Origin: Methylosinus sp. H3A | Lineage (GTDB): Bacteria; Pseudomonadota; Alphaproteobacteria; Rhizobiales; Beijerinckiaceae | Direction: 5' to 3' | DNA length: 64,000 nt | Assembly (NCBI RefSeq): GCF_015709455.1 | Contig: NZ_JADNQW010000005.1 | Coordinates: forward strand, 1,612,001-1,676,000 | Part shown: piece after piece, positions 51,645 to 59,280 of the stretch | Layout: each line of letters opens with the position of its first letter | How positions within the stretch are numbered: the first letter of the stretch is position 1 | Made by a program: the position numbers and the translations under genes | The notes under the pieces: generated by a model | Databases searched by the model: none | What the model was told of the DNA's origin: nothing | Seen by the model: the letters and a program-made list of their open reading frames with translations, nothing else

Positions 51645-51938
51645 TCAGTGCGCCGGCCGAGCGACGCCGCTGATGACGATCCGGCCGCTCAAATGGTCCA
51701 GCCCCTTCTGCGTGAGCATGGCGATCAGCACGGAGGCATGTTCCTGGAGTGCGACCGCGCCCATTTCGGCGAGCCAGCGCAACTCGTCGTTCACCCACTC
51801 TCTCGGCCTGTTGATCGCGGACCGCAGCTCGAGGTCCTCCCGCAGCTGGACGCTATTCCAGCGCTGATCCGGCTGTTCGGATATTCCGCGCAGAATGGCG
51901 AGGCGCGCATACTGGCGCTGGACTTCGATCGCGCTCAT
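51645..51938 (-). CDS. Mu gp26-like phage protein
   Basis: A 97-residue protein with winged-helix character: RLAILRGISEQPDQRWNSVQ, LREDLELRSAINRPREWVND, LAEMGAVALQEHASVLIAML. It occupies the gp26 position beside gp27 in Mu-like phages. ATGA overlap with the upstream gene. Confidence 0.75.
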   Translation of the reverse strand: MSAIEVQRQYARLAILRGISEQPDQRWNSVQLREDLELRSAINRPREWVNDELRWLAEMGAVALQEHASVLIAMLTQKGLDHLSGRIVISGVARPAH

Positions 51939-52294
51939 CTCGCTGCCGCCTCCGCCTGGATCGCGCGAGCCTCCGCCCGCTCATATTGAGAGACGAGCGT
52001 GTCGAGCTTGTAGAGGACCGAGTCGAATTTCGCATCGAGCTTGGTGATTTCCGTGTGCAGCTGATGGAACTCATCCTTCGTCGGCAGATGCTCCACCTCC
52101 ACTTCGATCTTGCCGAGCCGCACCTCGACGCCGTCGACGCGCTCGAACAGGCGTCGGAGATCGGATTGCGCGCCGTGGACGTCACGCTCGACGCCCTCGA
52201 GAGCCTTGTCGCTCTTCTTCGAAAACGCCGCCCAGACGCCCAATCCGATCGCCGTCGCCGTTCCCGCCCATTGCGCCGCCGTGCCCCAATCCAT
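51935..52294 (-). CDS. DUF2730 protein (Mu gp25-like)
   Basis: A 119-residue protein. An N-terminal membrane span (AAQWAGTATAIGLGVWAAFS) is followed by a coiled coil (LRRLFERVDGVEVRLGKIEV...). This is the DUF2730 arrangement. It could act at the membrane with the lysis cassette. The ATG at 52294 overlaps the upstream stop. Confidence 0.8.
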   Translation of the reverse strand: MDWGTAAQWAGTATAIGLGVWAAFSKKSDKALEGVERDVHGAQSDLRRLFERVDGVEVRLGKIEVEVEHLPTKDEFHQLHTEITKLDAKFDSVLYKLDTLVSQYERAEARAIQAEAAAR

Positions 52295-52404
52295 CACCAG
52301 AACCTTCCTTCAAAGAGATATGAGGCCAGCACGATCAGCGCCGGCGATGCGCCGATGACGACGGCGACGACGACGCCGATCGCGTCGCGGGTCTCCGGCT
52401 TCAT
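52294..52404 (-). CDS. 36-residue single-span membrane peptide
   Basis: MKPETRDAIGVVVAVVIGAS followed by PALIVLASYLFEGRFW is one hydrophobic span. GAGGG lies upstream of ATG 52404, and both ends overlap neighbouring genes. Possibly a lysis-related small membrane protein. Confidence 0.6.
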   Translation of the reverse strand: MKPETRDAIGVVVAVVIGASPALIVLASYLFEGRFW

Positions 52405-52661
52405 CGCTTGCCCTCGCAGGCCGCGCGCCAATTCTGATTGTTCGCGGCGACGGCGCGCACGAAGCGAGAGAGATCGGCGCAGATCGGATCGGACGAGGTC
52501 TCGCCCTGCGGGCATGTCTTCTTGATCCAGGCTTTCAGCGCCGGCGTCGCAGGCGCTTCGGTGATCCGATCGCAGGTCTCGTCGATATAGACGGGACCGC
52601 CCATAGCCAGCGCGTCAGAGCCTATCGACAGCGTCGCCAAAATCGCCAGCGTCAGTCGCAC
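52401..52661 (-). CDS. Small exported phage protein in the lysis block
   Basis: An 86-residue protein from GTG 52661, with GAGGAGG upstream. A signal peptide (LTLAILATLSIGSDALA) is followed by a soluble region with cysteines (DETCDRITEA, KKTCPQGETS, DPICADLSRF, WRAACEGKR). The four cysteines suggest periplasmic disulfides. No lipobox, so not an Rz1-type lipoprotein. Confidence 0.65.
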   Translation of the reverse strand: MRLTLAILATLSIGSDALAMGGPVYIDETCDRITEAPATPALKAWIKKTCPQGETSSDPICADLSRFVRAVAANNQNWRAACEGKR

Positions 52662-52846
52662 GTCGCACCTCCTCGGCCTTGCGCGCATCGGCCAGCTGCT
52701 TGCGAGTGGCCTCGGCGTTTGCGTTGCTCTTCGGCGGCGCGCTCCGCATCGCCGCCTCCGCGCCTCACCGCGCCGATCACGGCGAGGCCGAGGCTGATGG
52801 CCACGATCGCTCCAGCGGCGATCACGACCCAAGCGTAGGGCGACAA
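52652..52846 (-). CDS. Small membrane protein in the lysis block
   Basis: A 64-residue protein from TTG 52846, five bases after the holin-like gene stop. One span (YAWVVIAAGAIVAISLGLAV) and a charged, coiled-coil-like tail (DAERAAEEQRKRRGH). It could be an inner-membrane spanin-like component, but this is tentative. Its end overlaps the next gene. Confidence 0.55.
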   Translation of the reverse strand: MSPYAWVVIAAGAIVAISLGLAVIGAVRRGGGDAERAAEEQRKRRGHSQAAGRCAQGRGGATCD

Positions 52847-52850
52847 GGCC

Positions 52851-53327
52851 CTACGCCGCCTTTGTGGAGCCGATCGCCTTGGAGGCTTTGATGCGCCCCC
52901 AAATGGCGATGAGGCCGCCGACGAGCGAGCCCACTCCAAACACGAGCTGGTAGGCCTGCGTCGCGCCGTCGATGAGAGCGGCCTGATCGGCCGGCGTCAG
53001 CGTATAGCCGGCGAGCTGCGCGGCGCCGGCGACGGCCGAGACAGCGCCACCCACAACGCCGCGGGACAGATACCAGGGTTTCGTCTCTTCCATGATGTTT
53101 GGCTCCATTGCCGCCAGTCGATGGCCGGGCGCGGATGGCGCGACCGGATATTCACGCATGAGGTCGCGCCCCAGGCCGACCCCGGCCCATGCGACCACTG
53201 CGAGAATGGGAAGCATCGCCAGCGCGATCACGCGCCGGTCCGGATGCGGAAAGACGATGAAGTACATCCACCCCAGAAAGAGGGCGACGACGATGGCGCG
53301 AAACAAGGCTGCGATGAGCTGCCCCAT
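52851..53327 (-). CDS. Holin-like membrane protein
   Basis: A 158-residue protein. Two N-terminal spans (FRAIVVALFLGWMYFIVF; VIALAMLPILAVVAWAGV) are followed by KPWYLSRGVVGGAVSAVAGA, TPADQAALIDGATQAYQLVF and GLIAIWGRIKASK, which matches holin-type proteins of Mu-like phages. AGGGAG precedes ATG 53327. It lies next to the endolysin gene. Confidence 0.75.
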   Translation of the reverse strand: MGQLIAALFRAIVVALFLGWMYFIVFPHPDRRVIALAMLPILAVVAWAGVGLGRDLMREYPVAPSAPGHRLAAMEPNIMEETKPWYLSRGVVGGAVSAVAGAAQLAGYTLTPADQAALIDGATQAYQLVFGVGSLVGGLIAIWGRIKASKAIGSTKAA

Positions 53328-53370
53328 GATCAAGACTCCCTTTCGCCGGAGACCGCGGCGAGCACGCTGG

Positions 53371-53874
53371 TCATCGCACCCTCGCCGCCTGAAAGTGCAT
53401 GGGATCGCAGCTGCGACCCTCCCAGCGGCCGCCCCACGTCCAGCCCTCGGCCTCGAAGGCCGCGACGATGGGAATGCTGCTGTCATGGAAATGGCCGTGC
53501 TGATCGTGGAAGCCGTTGCGCGCAGGATCGAGATCGATGGCGCAGCCCCAGGAATGCATCGAGAGCGATGAACCGCCGCGCATCACGCGGAAATTATACG
53601 CGCCGCCGTAGATGGAGACGCCCCAGGCGTCGATCTTCTTCTGATCGTGGCCCGACAGCTCCCATATCTTCGCAAAGACGCAAAAGAGACTATCGGCGCA
53701 TTTCTTGTGAACGCGCACGCCCTTGATCGGATCGCCTGCGAAGGTCGTTCGGAACGGCGGACGCACCAGCGTCAAATTCGCCTTTTCCCACGCGACCGAG
53801 GAGCTTCCGTTTTTCCCACGGGGGTTGCCGTAGAAAGAGTCGCATTGCGATTGGAGCGGCCACTGCTGAGTCAT
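53371..53874 (-). CDS. Endolysin, M15-type peptidase
   Basis: A 167-residue peptidoglycan peptidase of the D-Ala-D-Ala carboxypeptidase (M15/Hedgehog) fold. Zinc ligands are visible in SLSMHSWGCAIDLDPARN and in CDPMHFQAAR. It starts MTQQWPLQSQCDSFYGNPRG at ATG 53874. No signal peptide, so it needs the holin. It is first after the late palindrome, as lys is in Mu. Confidence 0.88.
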   Translation of the reverse strand: MTQQWPLQSQCDSFYGNPRGKNGSSSVAWEKANLTLVRPPFRTTFAGDPIKGVRVHKKCADSLFCVFAKIWELSGHDQKKIDAWGVSIYGGAYNFRVMRGGSSLSMHSWGCAIDLDPARNGFHDQHGHFHDSSIPIVAAFEAEGWTWGGRWEGRSCDPMHFQAARVR

Positions 53875-53931
53875 AGGACGAACCTCGTTCGGAATGATCC
53901 GAATGTAGACGAGGAGCCGTCCCGTAATGCC

Positions 53932-53947
53932 GGAGACAGCTGTCTCC
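53932..53947 (-). promoter_or_regulatory. Late-activator palindrome copy 3 (lysis promoter)
   Basis: GGAGACAGCTGTCTCC, minus-strand context GGGAGACAGCTGTCTCCGGC, 57 bases upstream of the endolysin ATG and between it and the Mor/C gene. TACATT lies 24 bases downstream as a possible -10. This equals the position of Plys in Mu. Confidence 0.78.
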
Positions 53948-53985
53948 CGGCGATGATGCTTGCAGATTTGGCGTGCGGGCTGGCG

Positions 53986-54417
53986 TTAGAACAAGCTGCC
54001 CTGCGGCCCGTCGGTCTCGTCGCGCATGCGACCGCGATAGCGCTGCACGGATCGGATATGGATGCCGAGCCGCCGCGCTACTTCTTCTCGCGACCAACCC
54101 TCTGCTGTCAATTCGACAGCCCGGCGTCGCGCCTTGGCGTAAAAATTCTTCGGCCCGAGCGGGATCAGCATGTAAGTGCCGGCGTCCAGGCTGGCGCGCT
54201 CGACGCCGTCAGTGCGATCACGCCGGCGGAAGTAGGTGCAAATCTTGTCCGCCGCCTCACGGCCGACGAGCTGCGGCAGCCAATGTCCGTCCGGCGCGCG
54301 CGCGGGGAAAAATGTGCGAGCGCCGCCCTTTTTGTCCGCGATGGCGAGCGCCGCCGAGAGGCCGGCGACATCGGCTATCTCGCGCAAAATGCCGGGCAGA
54401 TAGTGATAGTCGCTCAC
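53986..54417 (-). CDS. Mor/C-family late transcription activator
   Basis: A 143-residue member of the Mu Mor/C family. The dimerisation half is HYLPGILREIADVAGLSAAL, GARTFFPARA and LPQLVGREAADKICTYF. The helix-turn-helix is RRRAVELTAEGWSREEVARR-LGIHIRSVQRYRGRM. The GTG start overlaps the upstream stop, placing it at the end of the early/middle operon. It probably activates the three palindrome-bearing late promoters. Confidence 0.92.
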   Translation of the reverse strand: MSDYHYLPGILREIADVAGLSAALAIADKKGGARTFFPARAPDGHWLPQLVGREAADKICTYFRRRDRTDGVERASLDAGTYMLIPLGPKNFYAKARRRAVELTAEGWSREEVARRLGIHIRSVQRYRGRMRDETDGPQGSLF

Positions 54418-54665
54418 GGGCGATGCTCCTCGCGAACGATATAGGGCTTGTCGATCTTGTCCAACACCGTGACGCAGACGCCGTCGACGATGACGAAAAC
54501 CATGCCGTCTTTCTTCACCGTGTAGCGCGTCGCGGAGAGCGCATCGGCCGCAGCGGAGCAGCGCGCGAGCGCCGTTTGCATCTGCGTCCGCAGCGTCTCC
54601 ACGTCGAAGCCGCCGGCGCGGGAGAGGAAGCGCAAGAGCGCATGGTCGGAAATGCCGATGGTCAT
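54414..54665 (-). CDS. Small early phage protein
   Basis: An 83-residue protein: MTIGISDHALLRFLSRAGGF, then RYTVKKDGMVFVIVDGVCVT. The His/Arg start and a beta-hairpin recall small RelE/DUF4258-like folds, but the match is weak. Both ends overlap neighbours. Confidence 0.65.
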   Translation of the reverse strand: MTIGISDHALLRFLSRAGGFDVETLRTQMQTALARCSAAADALSATRYTVKKDGMVFVIVDGVCVTVLDKIDKPYIVREEHRP

Positions 54666-55006
54666 TGGTCCTCGCTCCTCGCCAGTTTCTCGGCGGCGCG
54701 CGCCAGGCGCTGCGCCGTCGCCGCGTAGCGCCGCCAGCGGCGCTCGGCATGGGCGCTGCGCCGCGCGGCCTGCTTGGCTTCCTCGAAGAGGCGGCGATAG
54801 GTCTCGCCGCCGCCGAACTCGAGCAGATAGTCGCGCGCAGCGCGGCAGGCGTCGACCGATTGCGCGCACATGACGAGCCGTTCCTCGTTCTCGCGCTTCG
54901 TCGCCTCGGCCGCGATGCGCGCCTTCGCCTCGGCGATCTGCCGCGGCGTCGCATAGCGCGCCAGGCGCTTCAGCTCCGTGCGCGAGCAGTCGTCGAGGGT
55001 GAGCAT
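54662..55006 (-). CDS. Early phage coiled-coil protein
   Basis: A 114-residue, highly helical, Arg/Glu/Ala-rich protein (MLTLDDCSRTELKRLARYAT at the start). No family recognised. Packed one base from the upstream gene and overlapping the downstream one. Confidence 0.65.
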   Translation of the reverse strand: MLTLDDCSRTELKRLARYATPRQIAEAKARIAAEATKRENEERLVMCAQSVDACRAARDYLLEFGGGETYRRLFEEAKQAARRSAHAERRWRRYAATAQRLARAAEKLARSEDQ

Positions 55007-55007
55007 G

Positions 55008-55211
55008 TCAGTTCTCCGTCGGCGCGCGCGCCGCCAGCTCGGCGAAGTAGTTCGCCGCGGCTTCCGCCGACCGCAGCCACGCGGAGCTGCATTCCGGCTC
55101 CATCGCGGCGAGCGCTTCGCCTGCGTCCGGCGTCGGCCGAACAAGTCCGTAATTGGCCTCACAGAGCCGAATGGCCAATTCGGCCACATCGATCTCGACG
55201 ATCCTTTTCAT
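55008..55211 (-). CDS. Small early phage protein
   Basis: A 67-residue protein, MKRIVEIDVAELAIRLCEAN at the start, from ATG 55211 overlapping the upstream stop. Acidic and helical; function unknown. Confidence 0.6.
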   Translation of the reverse strand: MKRIVEIDVAELAIRLCEANYGLVRPTPDAGEALAAMEPECSSAWLRSAEAAANYFAELAARAPTEN

Positions 55212-55417
55212 TGCTCGCTCTCGCCCTGCAGCAGCGCGATGAGCGCCACGCGAAACGCCGGCCCGCATGTCTCCTCGAGCGTCACGATCGCCCCCGCGAT
55301 TCCCGCGAGCAGAACCTCCGGCTCGCGCGCTCGATCGCCGAGCCGCCTTTGCTCGCTCTCGATCGTCGCCCGTATCGCATTGGCGATCGAGAACGCGACT
55401 TCTCCATTCTTCGACAT
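55208..55417 (-). CDS. Small early phage protein
   Basis: A 69-residue helical protein (MSKNGEVAFSIANAIRATIE at the start, VLLAGIAGAIVTLEETCG in the middle). Function unknown. Overlaps the next gene by four bases. Confidence 0.6.
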   Translation of the reverse strand: MSKNGEVAFSIANAIRATIESEQRRLGDRAREPEVLLAGIAGAIVTLEETCGPAFRVALIALLQGESEQ

Positions 55418-55418
55418 C

Positions 55419-55931
55419 TCATCTCCTCCACATGGCTTCGAAAGCCGTTTGAAACGCGCTTATCGCGCGCTCGCAGTCGATCGCGATCAGGTCATTGTCC
55501 TGGCGGCGGAGGCCGCCATGGGTGAAATTGCCGGCGCCCGTGCGCAGCAGGCGGCCGTCGACGCTATAGGCCTTCAGATGCATGAAGGGCGCGGGGCTCG
55601 GCTTGTAGCGCGCCTCGACATTGCGCTCGGCGACGAGCCTGTCGATCGCCGCGGCGAGCATGCGCGGCTGGCGCGCGTCGCGCCCGTCGCGATAGACGCG
55701 CACCACGACGCCCCGCTGCGCCGCCCGCGTGAGCGCGTCGATGACCGGCGTGCTGGTGAGCACATAGGCGGCGAAGTCGATGCGCGAGCTCGCGCCGTCG
55801 ATCAGCCGTACGTCGATCGCCTCGAGATCGTCGGCCGGGGCGAAGCCCTGCTCGAGCACATGGCAGGACTCGGCCGCCGCGGGCGCCGCGAGTAGCGCGA
55901 GGGAGAGAAGCGGGACGAGACGCATCGTCAT
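55419..55931 (-). CDS. Secreted phospholipase D-type nuclease
   Basis: A 170-residue PLD-superfamily protein. A signal peptide (RLVPLLSLALLAAPAAA) is followed by the single HKD motif HLKAYSVD (HxKx4D) and GAGNFTHGG. It resembles the Nuc-type endonucleases that work as periplasmic homodimers. The ATG at 55931 overlaps the upstream winged-helix gene by ATGA. A periplasmic DNA-degrading or superinfection-exclusion role is inferred. Confidence 0.87.
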   Translation of the reverse strand: MTMRLVPLLSLALLAAPAAAESCHVLEQGFAPADDLEAIDVRLIDGASSRIDFAAYVLTSTPVIDALTRAAQRGVVVRVYRDGRDARQPRMLAAAIDRLVAERNVEARYKPSPAPFMHLKAYSVDGRLLRTGAGNFTHGGLRRQDNDLIAIDCERAISAFQTAFEAMWRR

Positions 55932-56395
55932 TGCCGGATCTCGAAAGAGCCGTCCGGACGGCGGGCGAAGTCGATGGCGCCGGCGACGGGCGGGCGGCGG
56001 GCGAAGATCGGCGCCAGCGTGCGGCCGACGCCGTAGCGGCGCGCGACGTCGCCCAGCCACTCGCCGATGCGGATGGAGCCGCCCTGCATGAGGCTGCGCG
56101 GCAGCTGCGGCGCCGTGGCGACGATCGCCGGCGCGGCGGGGCGTTCCGCCGGCTGCGCGAGCGCATAGCCGACGCCCCGCTTCGTCACGATGGTGGCGCG
56201 GGCGCCGAGCTTCTTGCGCAGCGCGCCGACGATCGCCGAGAGGCGATCCGTCTTCGGCCGAGGCCGGCCGGCATAGACGGCGGCGAGCAGTTCCTCGCGC
56301 GTTGCCGCTCGCGGCGCGGCCTCGACGAGCCGCTCCATCAATCGCCCCTCGCTACGCGTGAGGCCGAGGCTTTTGAAATCGGTTTCAATAGGCAT
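55928..56395 (-). CDS. OmpR-type winged-helix protein 1
   Basis: A 155-residue protein. Residues about 10-80 are an OmpR/PhoB DNA-binding domain without a receiver: LTRSEGRLMERLVEAAPRAA, REELLAAVYAGRPRPKTDRL, IVGALRKKLGARATIVTKRG-VGYAL. The remainder is Pro/Arg-rich. Likely regulates phage transcription or copies a host promoter switch. Confidence 0.82.
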   Translation of the reverse strand: MPIETDFKSLGLTRSEGRLMERLVEAAPRAATREELLAAVYAGRPRPKTDRLSAIVGALRKKLGARATIVTKRGVGYALAQPAERPAAPAIVATAPQLPRSLMQGGSIRIGEWLGDVARRYGVGRTLAPIFARRPPVAGAIDFARRPDGSFEIRQ

Positions 56396-56407
56396 TTGGT
56401 TCTCCTC

Positions 56408-56785
56408 TCAAGCGACCTGGGATGCTGCGGGCTCCGGCCGGTCACTGAGCCTCGCCGAATAGCCGAGCGCATCGTGATCGATGCTGATGCCGAGGCCACA
56501 GCAAACGGTGCGCAGCGCCATCATGGACGACGTCACGTAATTCTCGGCCGTCAGCGAGCCTCCGTAAGGATTATCGCCGTAGCATGCATCGACGAGGCTA
56601 TCCCGGGACATCCGCCGGCCGGCATTGGCGCACAGGGCGACAAGGCATCGCTTCTGAACTATCGAGAGATGCGCCTTCACGCGGCCGCGCACGACCTTAT
56701 TCTCAAAAATGCCGATGTGGATCGCCTCATCGTCGTAGGAGTCCTTGAGCGATTGGTGCATCACGATCGAGATGGCGCTTTGCAT
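56408..56785 (-). CDS. OmpR-type winged-helix protein 2
   Basis: A 125-residue protein. The pattern SIVQKRCLVALCANAGRRMS, RDSLVDACYGDNPYGGSLT and ALRTVCCGLGISIDHDALGY again fits a lone winged-helix domain of OmpR type. The ATG at 56785 overlaps the gemA stop; a GTG three bases earlier is possible. Confidence 0.7.
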   Translation of the reverse strand: MQSAISIVMHQSLKDSYDDEAIHIGIFENKVVRGRVKAHLSIVQKRCLVALCANAGRRMSRDSLVDACYGDNPYGGSLTAENYVTSSMMALRTVCCGLGISIDHDALGYSARLSDRPEPAASQVA

Positions 56786-57477
56786 CACGCCGCCTCCCGC
56801 ATCTTGTCGCCGAGCTGCTTGCGCAGCCGCTGGCCGAGCCAGTGCATCAGCCGGTCGTAATCCTCCGGCTCATAGTGGCCGAAAGCGGCGGCCAAACCAC
56901 GCTGCTTGCCATAGGCCTCGAAGTCGCTCGGCCACGCGCCCTCGAAGCCGGTCTCGCGCACGAAGGGGACGAAGGCGCCGGTCTCGACGCAGCGCTCGGC
57001 GATGGCCCGTAGCAGCGCGCGCTTGCGGGCGATCACATCCTCGCCGCGATCCTTCGGCCAGTCGACGCAGCCGGCGCGCGCCATCCATTTCTTGAGGGCC
57101 TCGATCGCCTTGCGGGCGTCGGCCGGGTCGTTCAGGAAGCGCGTATGCGCGAGCTTGGTCTGCCGTTCGACGAAGGCGAGCAGCGCGGCGTCGTCGCGGC
57201 TGCGGGCGATGCCGAGATTATAGGCCCCGATCCACAGCGCGCGCAGGATGGGCGCATATTTGCCGCTCGCCGTCTCCGCCGCGTGGCGGCCGGACTGTTG
57301 CCCGGCGAGGCCCTTCAGCAGATCGATGAGGCGGATCGCCTCCCGCTCCGTGAGATGGCGCGACGACGTGCGCCCGCCGAACTCGCGCGCAATGAGCGCG
57401 CGATAGTCGTCCTCGCCAAAGGAGGGGATGGTCTTGCGGATCGAGTGGATCGCGCGGGTTTGCGAGGCTGTGGTCAT
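56785..57477 (-). CDS. GemA-like (Mu gp16, DUF1018) regulatory protein
   Basis: A 230-residue protein with RAIHSIRKTIPSFGEDDYRA and SSRHLTEREAIRLIDLLKGL, the DUF1018 core. The C-terminal half has GQRLRKQLGDKMREAA. In Mu GemA modulates host gene expression and DNA topology late in the early phase. Position upstream of Mor/C agrees with Mu. Confidence 0.9.
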   Translation of the reverse strand: MTTASQTRAIHSIRKTIPSFGEDDYRALIAREFGGRTSSRHLTEREAIRLIDLLKGLAGQQSGRHAAETASGKYAPILRALWIGAYNLGIARSRDDAALLAFVERQTKLAHTRFLNDPADARKAIEALKKWMARAGCVDWPKDRGEDVIARKRALLRAIAERCVETGAFVPFVRETGFEGAWPSDFEAYGKQRGLAAAFGHYEPEDYDRLMHWLGQRLRKQLGDKMREAA

Positions 57478-57926
57478 GCGGCGTCTCCTTCTCCCGCCTC
57501 GGCGACAGCATCCTCGAGGAGCGATGCGAACCAGATGTCCGATGCGGTAGCGAGAAAGTCTTGGCTCGAGACGGGGCCTTTGGTCCGCAAGCTTGATACC
57601 GCGACAGTCGCGGCCGCCATCATGTAGCCGGTGACCATGAAGTCCAGGAACATATTGCTGTCGCCGCCCTCGATCTGGCGTTGCGTGGCTATCGTCATCT
57701 GCAAATGCTCGAAGAGAGAGCGGGTCCATCCGTCCGCCAGTCCGAGATCGGCCTTGGACATGCGCTCCTCTATCTCCTCCGCCTCGAGCGCGACGCCTTT
57801 CTCGCGCTGCTCGAGATATTCCGCGGCGAGGCGCAGCTCGTCGGTGTCGTCGAAATGGCCGATCTGGCCGAGGTAGCTCGATATGCGCCGCAGCTCGGCG
57901 GCGTAGTCCTTCGCAATGGTGCTCAT
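57474..57926 (-). CDS. Early phage protein, unknown
   Basis: A 150-residue protein, MSTIAKDYAAELRRISSYLG at the start, with a helical acidic middle and a hydrophobic segment (VTGYMMAAATVAVSSL). Overlaps the flanking genes by four bases. No family recognised. Confidence 0.65.
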   Translation of the reverse strand: MSTIAKDYAAELRRISSYLGQIGHFDDTDELRLAAEYLEQREKGVALEAEEIEERMSKADLGLADGWTRSLFEHLQMTIATQRQIEGGDSNMFLDFMVTGYMMAAATVAVSSLRTKGPVSSQDFLATASDIWFASLLEDAVAEAGEGDAA

Positions 57927-58111
57927 AGACGTCCCCGTTCGATATGAGCGGCGGCGACCTCGTAGAGGCGCTCCGCGATGATGGTGAGACCGCGCCACGG
58001 CGCCAGGATCAGGGCGCTGGGGAGGATTCCCGCGGTCCCGATGAGATCGAGGGCGAAGGCGATCGGCACGAGCGCCACGCCGAAGGCGAGGTGAAAGAGC
58101 TTCGCGATCAT
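57923..58111 (-). CDS. Small early membrane protein
   Basis: A 62-residue protein with two hydrophobic stretches (LFHLAFGVALVPIAFALDLI and ILPSALILAPWRGLTII). Membrane insertion is likely. Function unknown. Confidence 0.6.
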   Translation of the reverse strand: MIAKLFHLAFGVALVPIAFALDLIGTAGILPSALILAPWRGLTIIAERLYEVAAAHIERGRL

Positions 58112-58416
58112 GCTGCCGCACCCCCATGCTCAATTTTCAGCCGCGCCAGCTCTTCGTTCGACGCCTGAACCTCCATTTCGATTCCGCCCTCCGCGAAGGA
58201 AATGCCCATCTCCTTCGCCGGCCCGTAACCTTCGATGAAGCTCCCGTCGTCAACGACCCCACGAGCGGCGAGCTGGGCCAAATGCTCGACGTGATCCTTC
58301 AACGTATAGAAGGCAAAGAACGAGCCCCGGAATTCCTGCATGAATGCCGGCGTGAATTTGGTTTCCTCGATCGTGACCTCGATCGTCTGCCGAACCTCCA
58401 CGAAAGTCGTGATCAT
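58108..58416 (-). CDS. Early phage protein, unknown
   Basis: A 102-residue protein (MITTFVEVRQTIEVTIEETK; FRGSFFAFYTLKDHVEHLAQ). No family recognised. Start overlaps the upstream stop. Confidence 0.65.
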   Translation of the reverse strand: MITTFVEVRQTIEVTIEETKFTPAFMQEFRGSFFAFYTLKDHVEHLAQLAARGVVDDGSFIEGYGPAKEMGISFAEGGIEMEVQASNEELARLKIEHGGAAA

Positions 58417-58640
58417 GCCGCCTCTCCCGTATCTTCGGCCGGCTCCAGGCAGTCGAGCCGCGCGCTCCACAGATTGCCGTCGTTGTCGCGGATCGACGCC
58501 CAATCGCCGCGGATGACTTCGATCGTGGCGAGGAGCGACGCGCGCCCTTCTTCGACAAAGCGCACGCGCTGCCCGTGCTCGAGCCAATCCACCGGCGCAT
58601 CTCCGTCGACCATCGCGCAAGTTTGTCCGATGCTGCTCAT
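58413..58640 (-). CDS. Early phage protein, unknown
   Basis: A 75-residue protein (MSSIGQTCAMVDGDAPVDWL; IRGDWASIRDNDGNLWSARL), perhaps a small SH3-like barrel. GGAGAG precedes ATG 58640. Confidence 0.65.
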   Translation of the reverse strand: MSSIGQTCAMVDGDAPVDWLEHGQRVRFVEEGRASLLATIEVIRGDWASIRDNDGNLWSARLDCLEPAEDTGEAA

Positions 58641-58650
58641 GATGCTCTCC

Positions 58651-59280
58651 TCACGCATTGGCCAGATCGATTGTGATAGAGCGCCACGGGCCATCGGGCT
58701 CGTCGCGCTCGGCGAAACGCACATAGGTGCGCGAGCCGATGATACGCATGCTGTCGCGCACCGCTTTCATGCCGCGCTGCCAACGCTCGTCCTCGATCTC
58801 GACGCGTAACAGCATGAAGATTTCGCTGCGGTTGATCTTGCCTTGCTGGTCGACCTGGAAGGCGCGCGTCACCAGCGCGCGGATCTCCGAGCGGGATTCG
58901 GCGGACCAATCGCGAAGGCATTCGTCGACGAGCAACTTCGCCGCCTGTAGCTCCGGCCCGAAGTCGATCTGATCCTGCACCTGCACCTGCACCTTCATCA
59001 GCCCGTCGAAGGTGGTGAGCGTGACATTGCCCTTCTGGCCGCCGAGCGTCGCGCCATATTCCTGCGCGACGAGCGCCTGCAGGGAGCCGATGTCGTCGAA
59101 TGTGTGGCCCTTGAAGCGGGCGATCTGCGCGGAGAGATCACGGGCGTGGTCTATGACCTTGCGGACCTCGCCGTCGACGAGCAGGTCGAGTGGCTTGATG
59201 GATTCGATGGGGACGAAGGCGCCGCGCGCGTCCTTTCGGTAGTGCTTCCCGGAGATGATGGTTTCGGCTGCGTCAGCCAT
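58651..59280 (-). CDS. DUF3164 protein
   Basis: A 209-residue DUF3164 protein of Mu-like phages: HYRKDARGAFVPIESIKPLD, QALVAQEYGATLGGQKGNVT, QIDFGPELQAAKLLVDECLR and RVEIEDERWQRGMKAVRDSM. Encoded among early genes near transposition functions; role unknown. Confidence 0.88.
   Translation of the reverse strand: MADAAETIISGKHYRKDARGAFVPIESIKPLDLLVDGEVRKVIDHARDLSAQIARFKGHTFDDIGSLQALVAQEYGATLGGQKGNVTLTTFDGLMKVQVQVQDQIDFGPELQAAKLLVDECLRDWSAESRSEIRALVTRAFQVDQQGKINRSEIFMLLRVEIEDERWQRGMKAVRDSMRIIGSRTYVRFAERDEPDGPWRSITIDLANA

Noticed and set aside
52401..52846. Rz/Rz1 spanin pair
   Set aside because: The small exported protein has no lipobox and the overlap is short; kept only as unnamed lysis-block membrane proteins.
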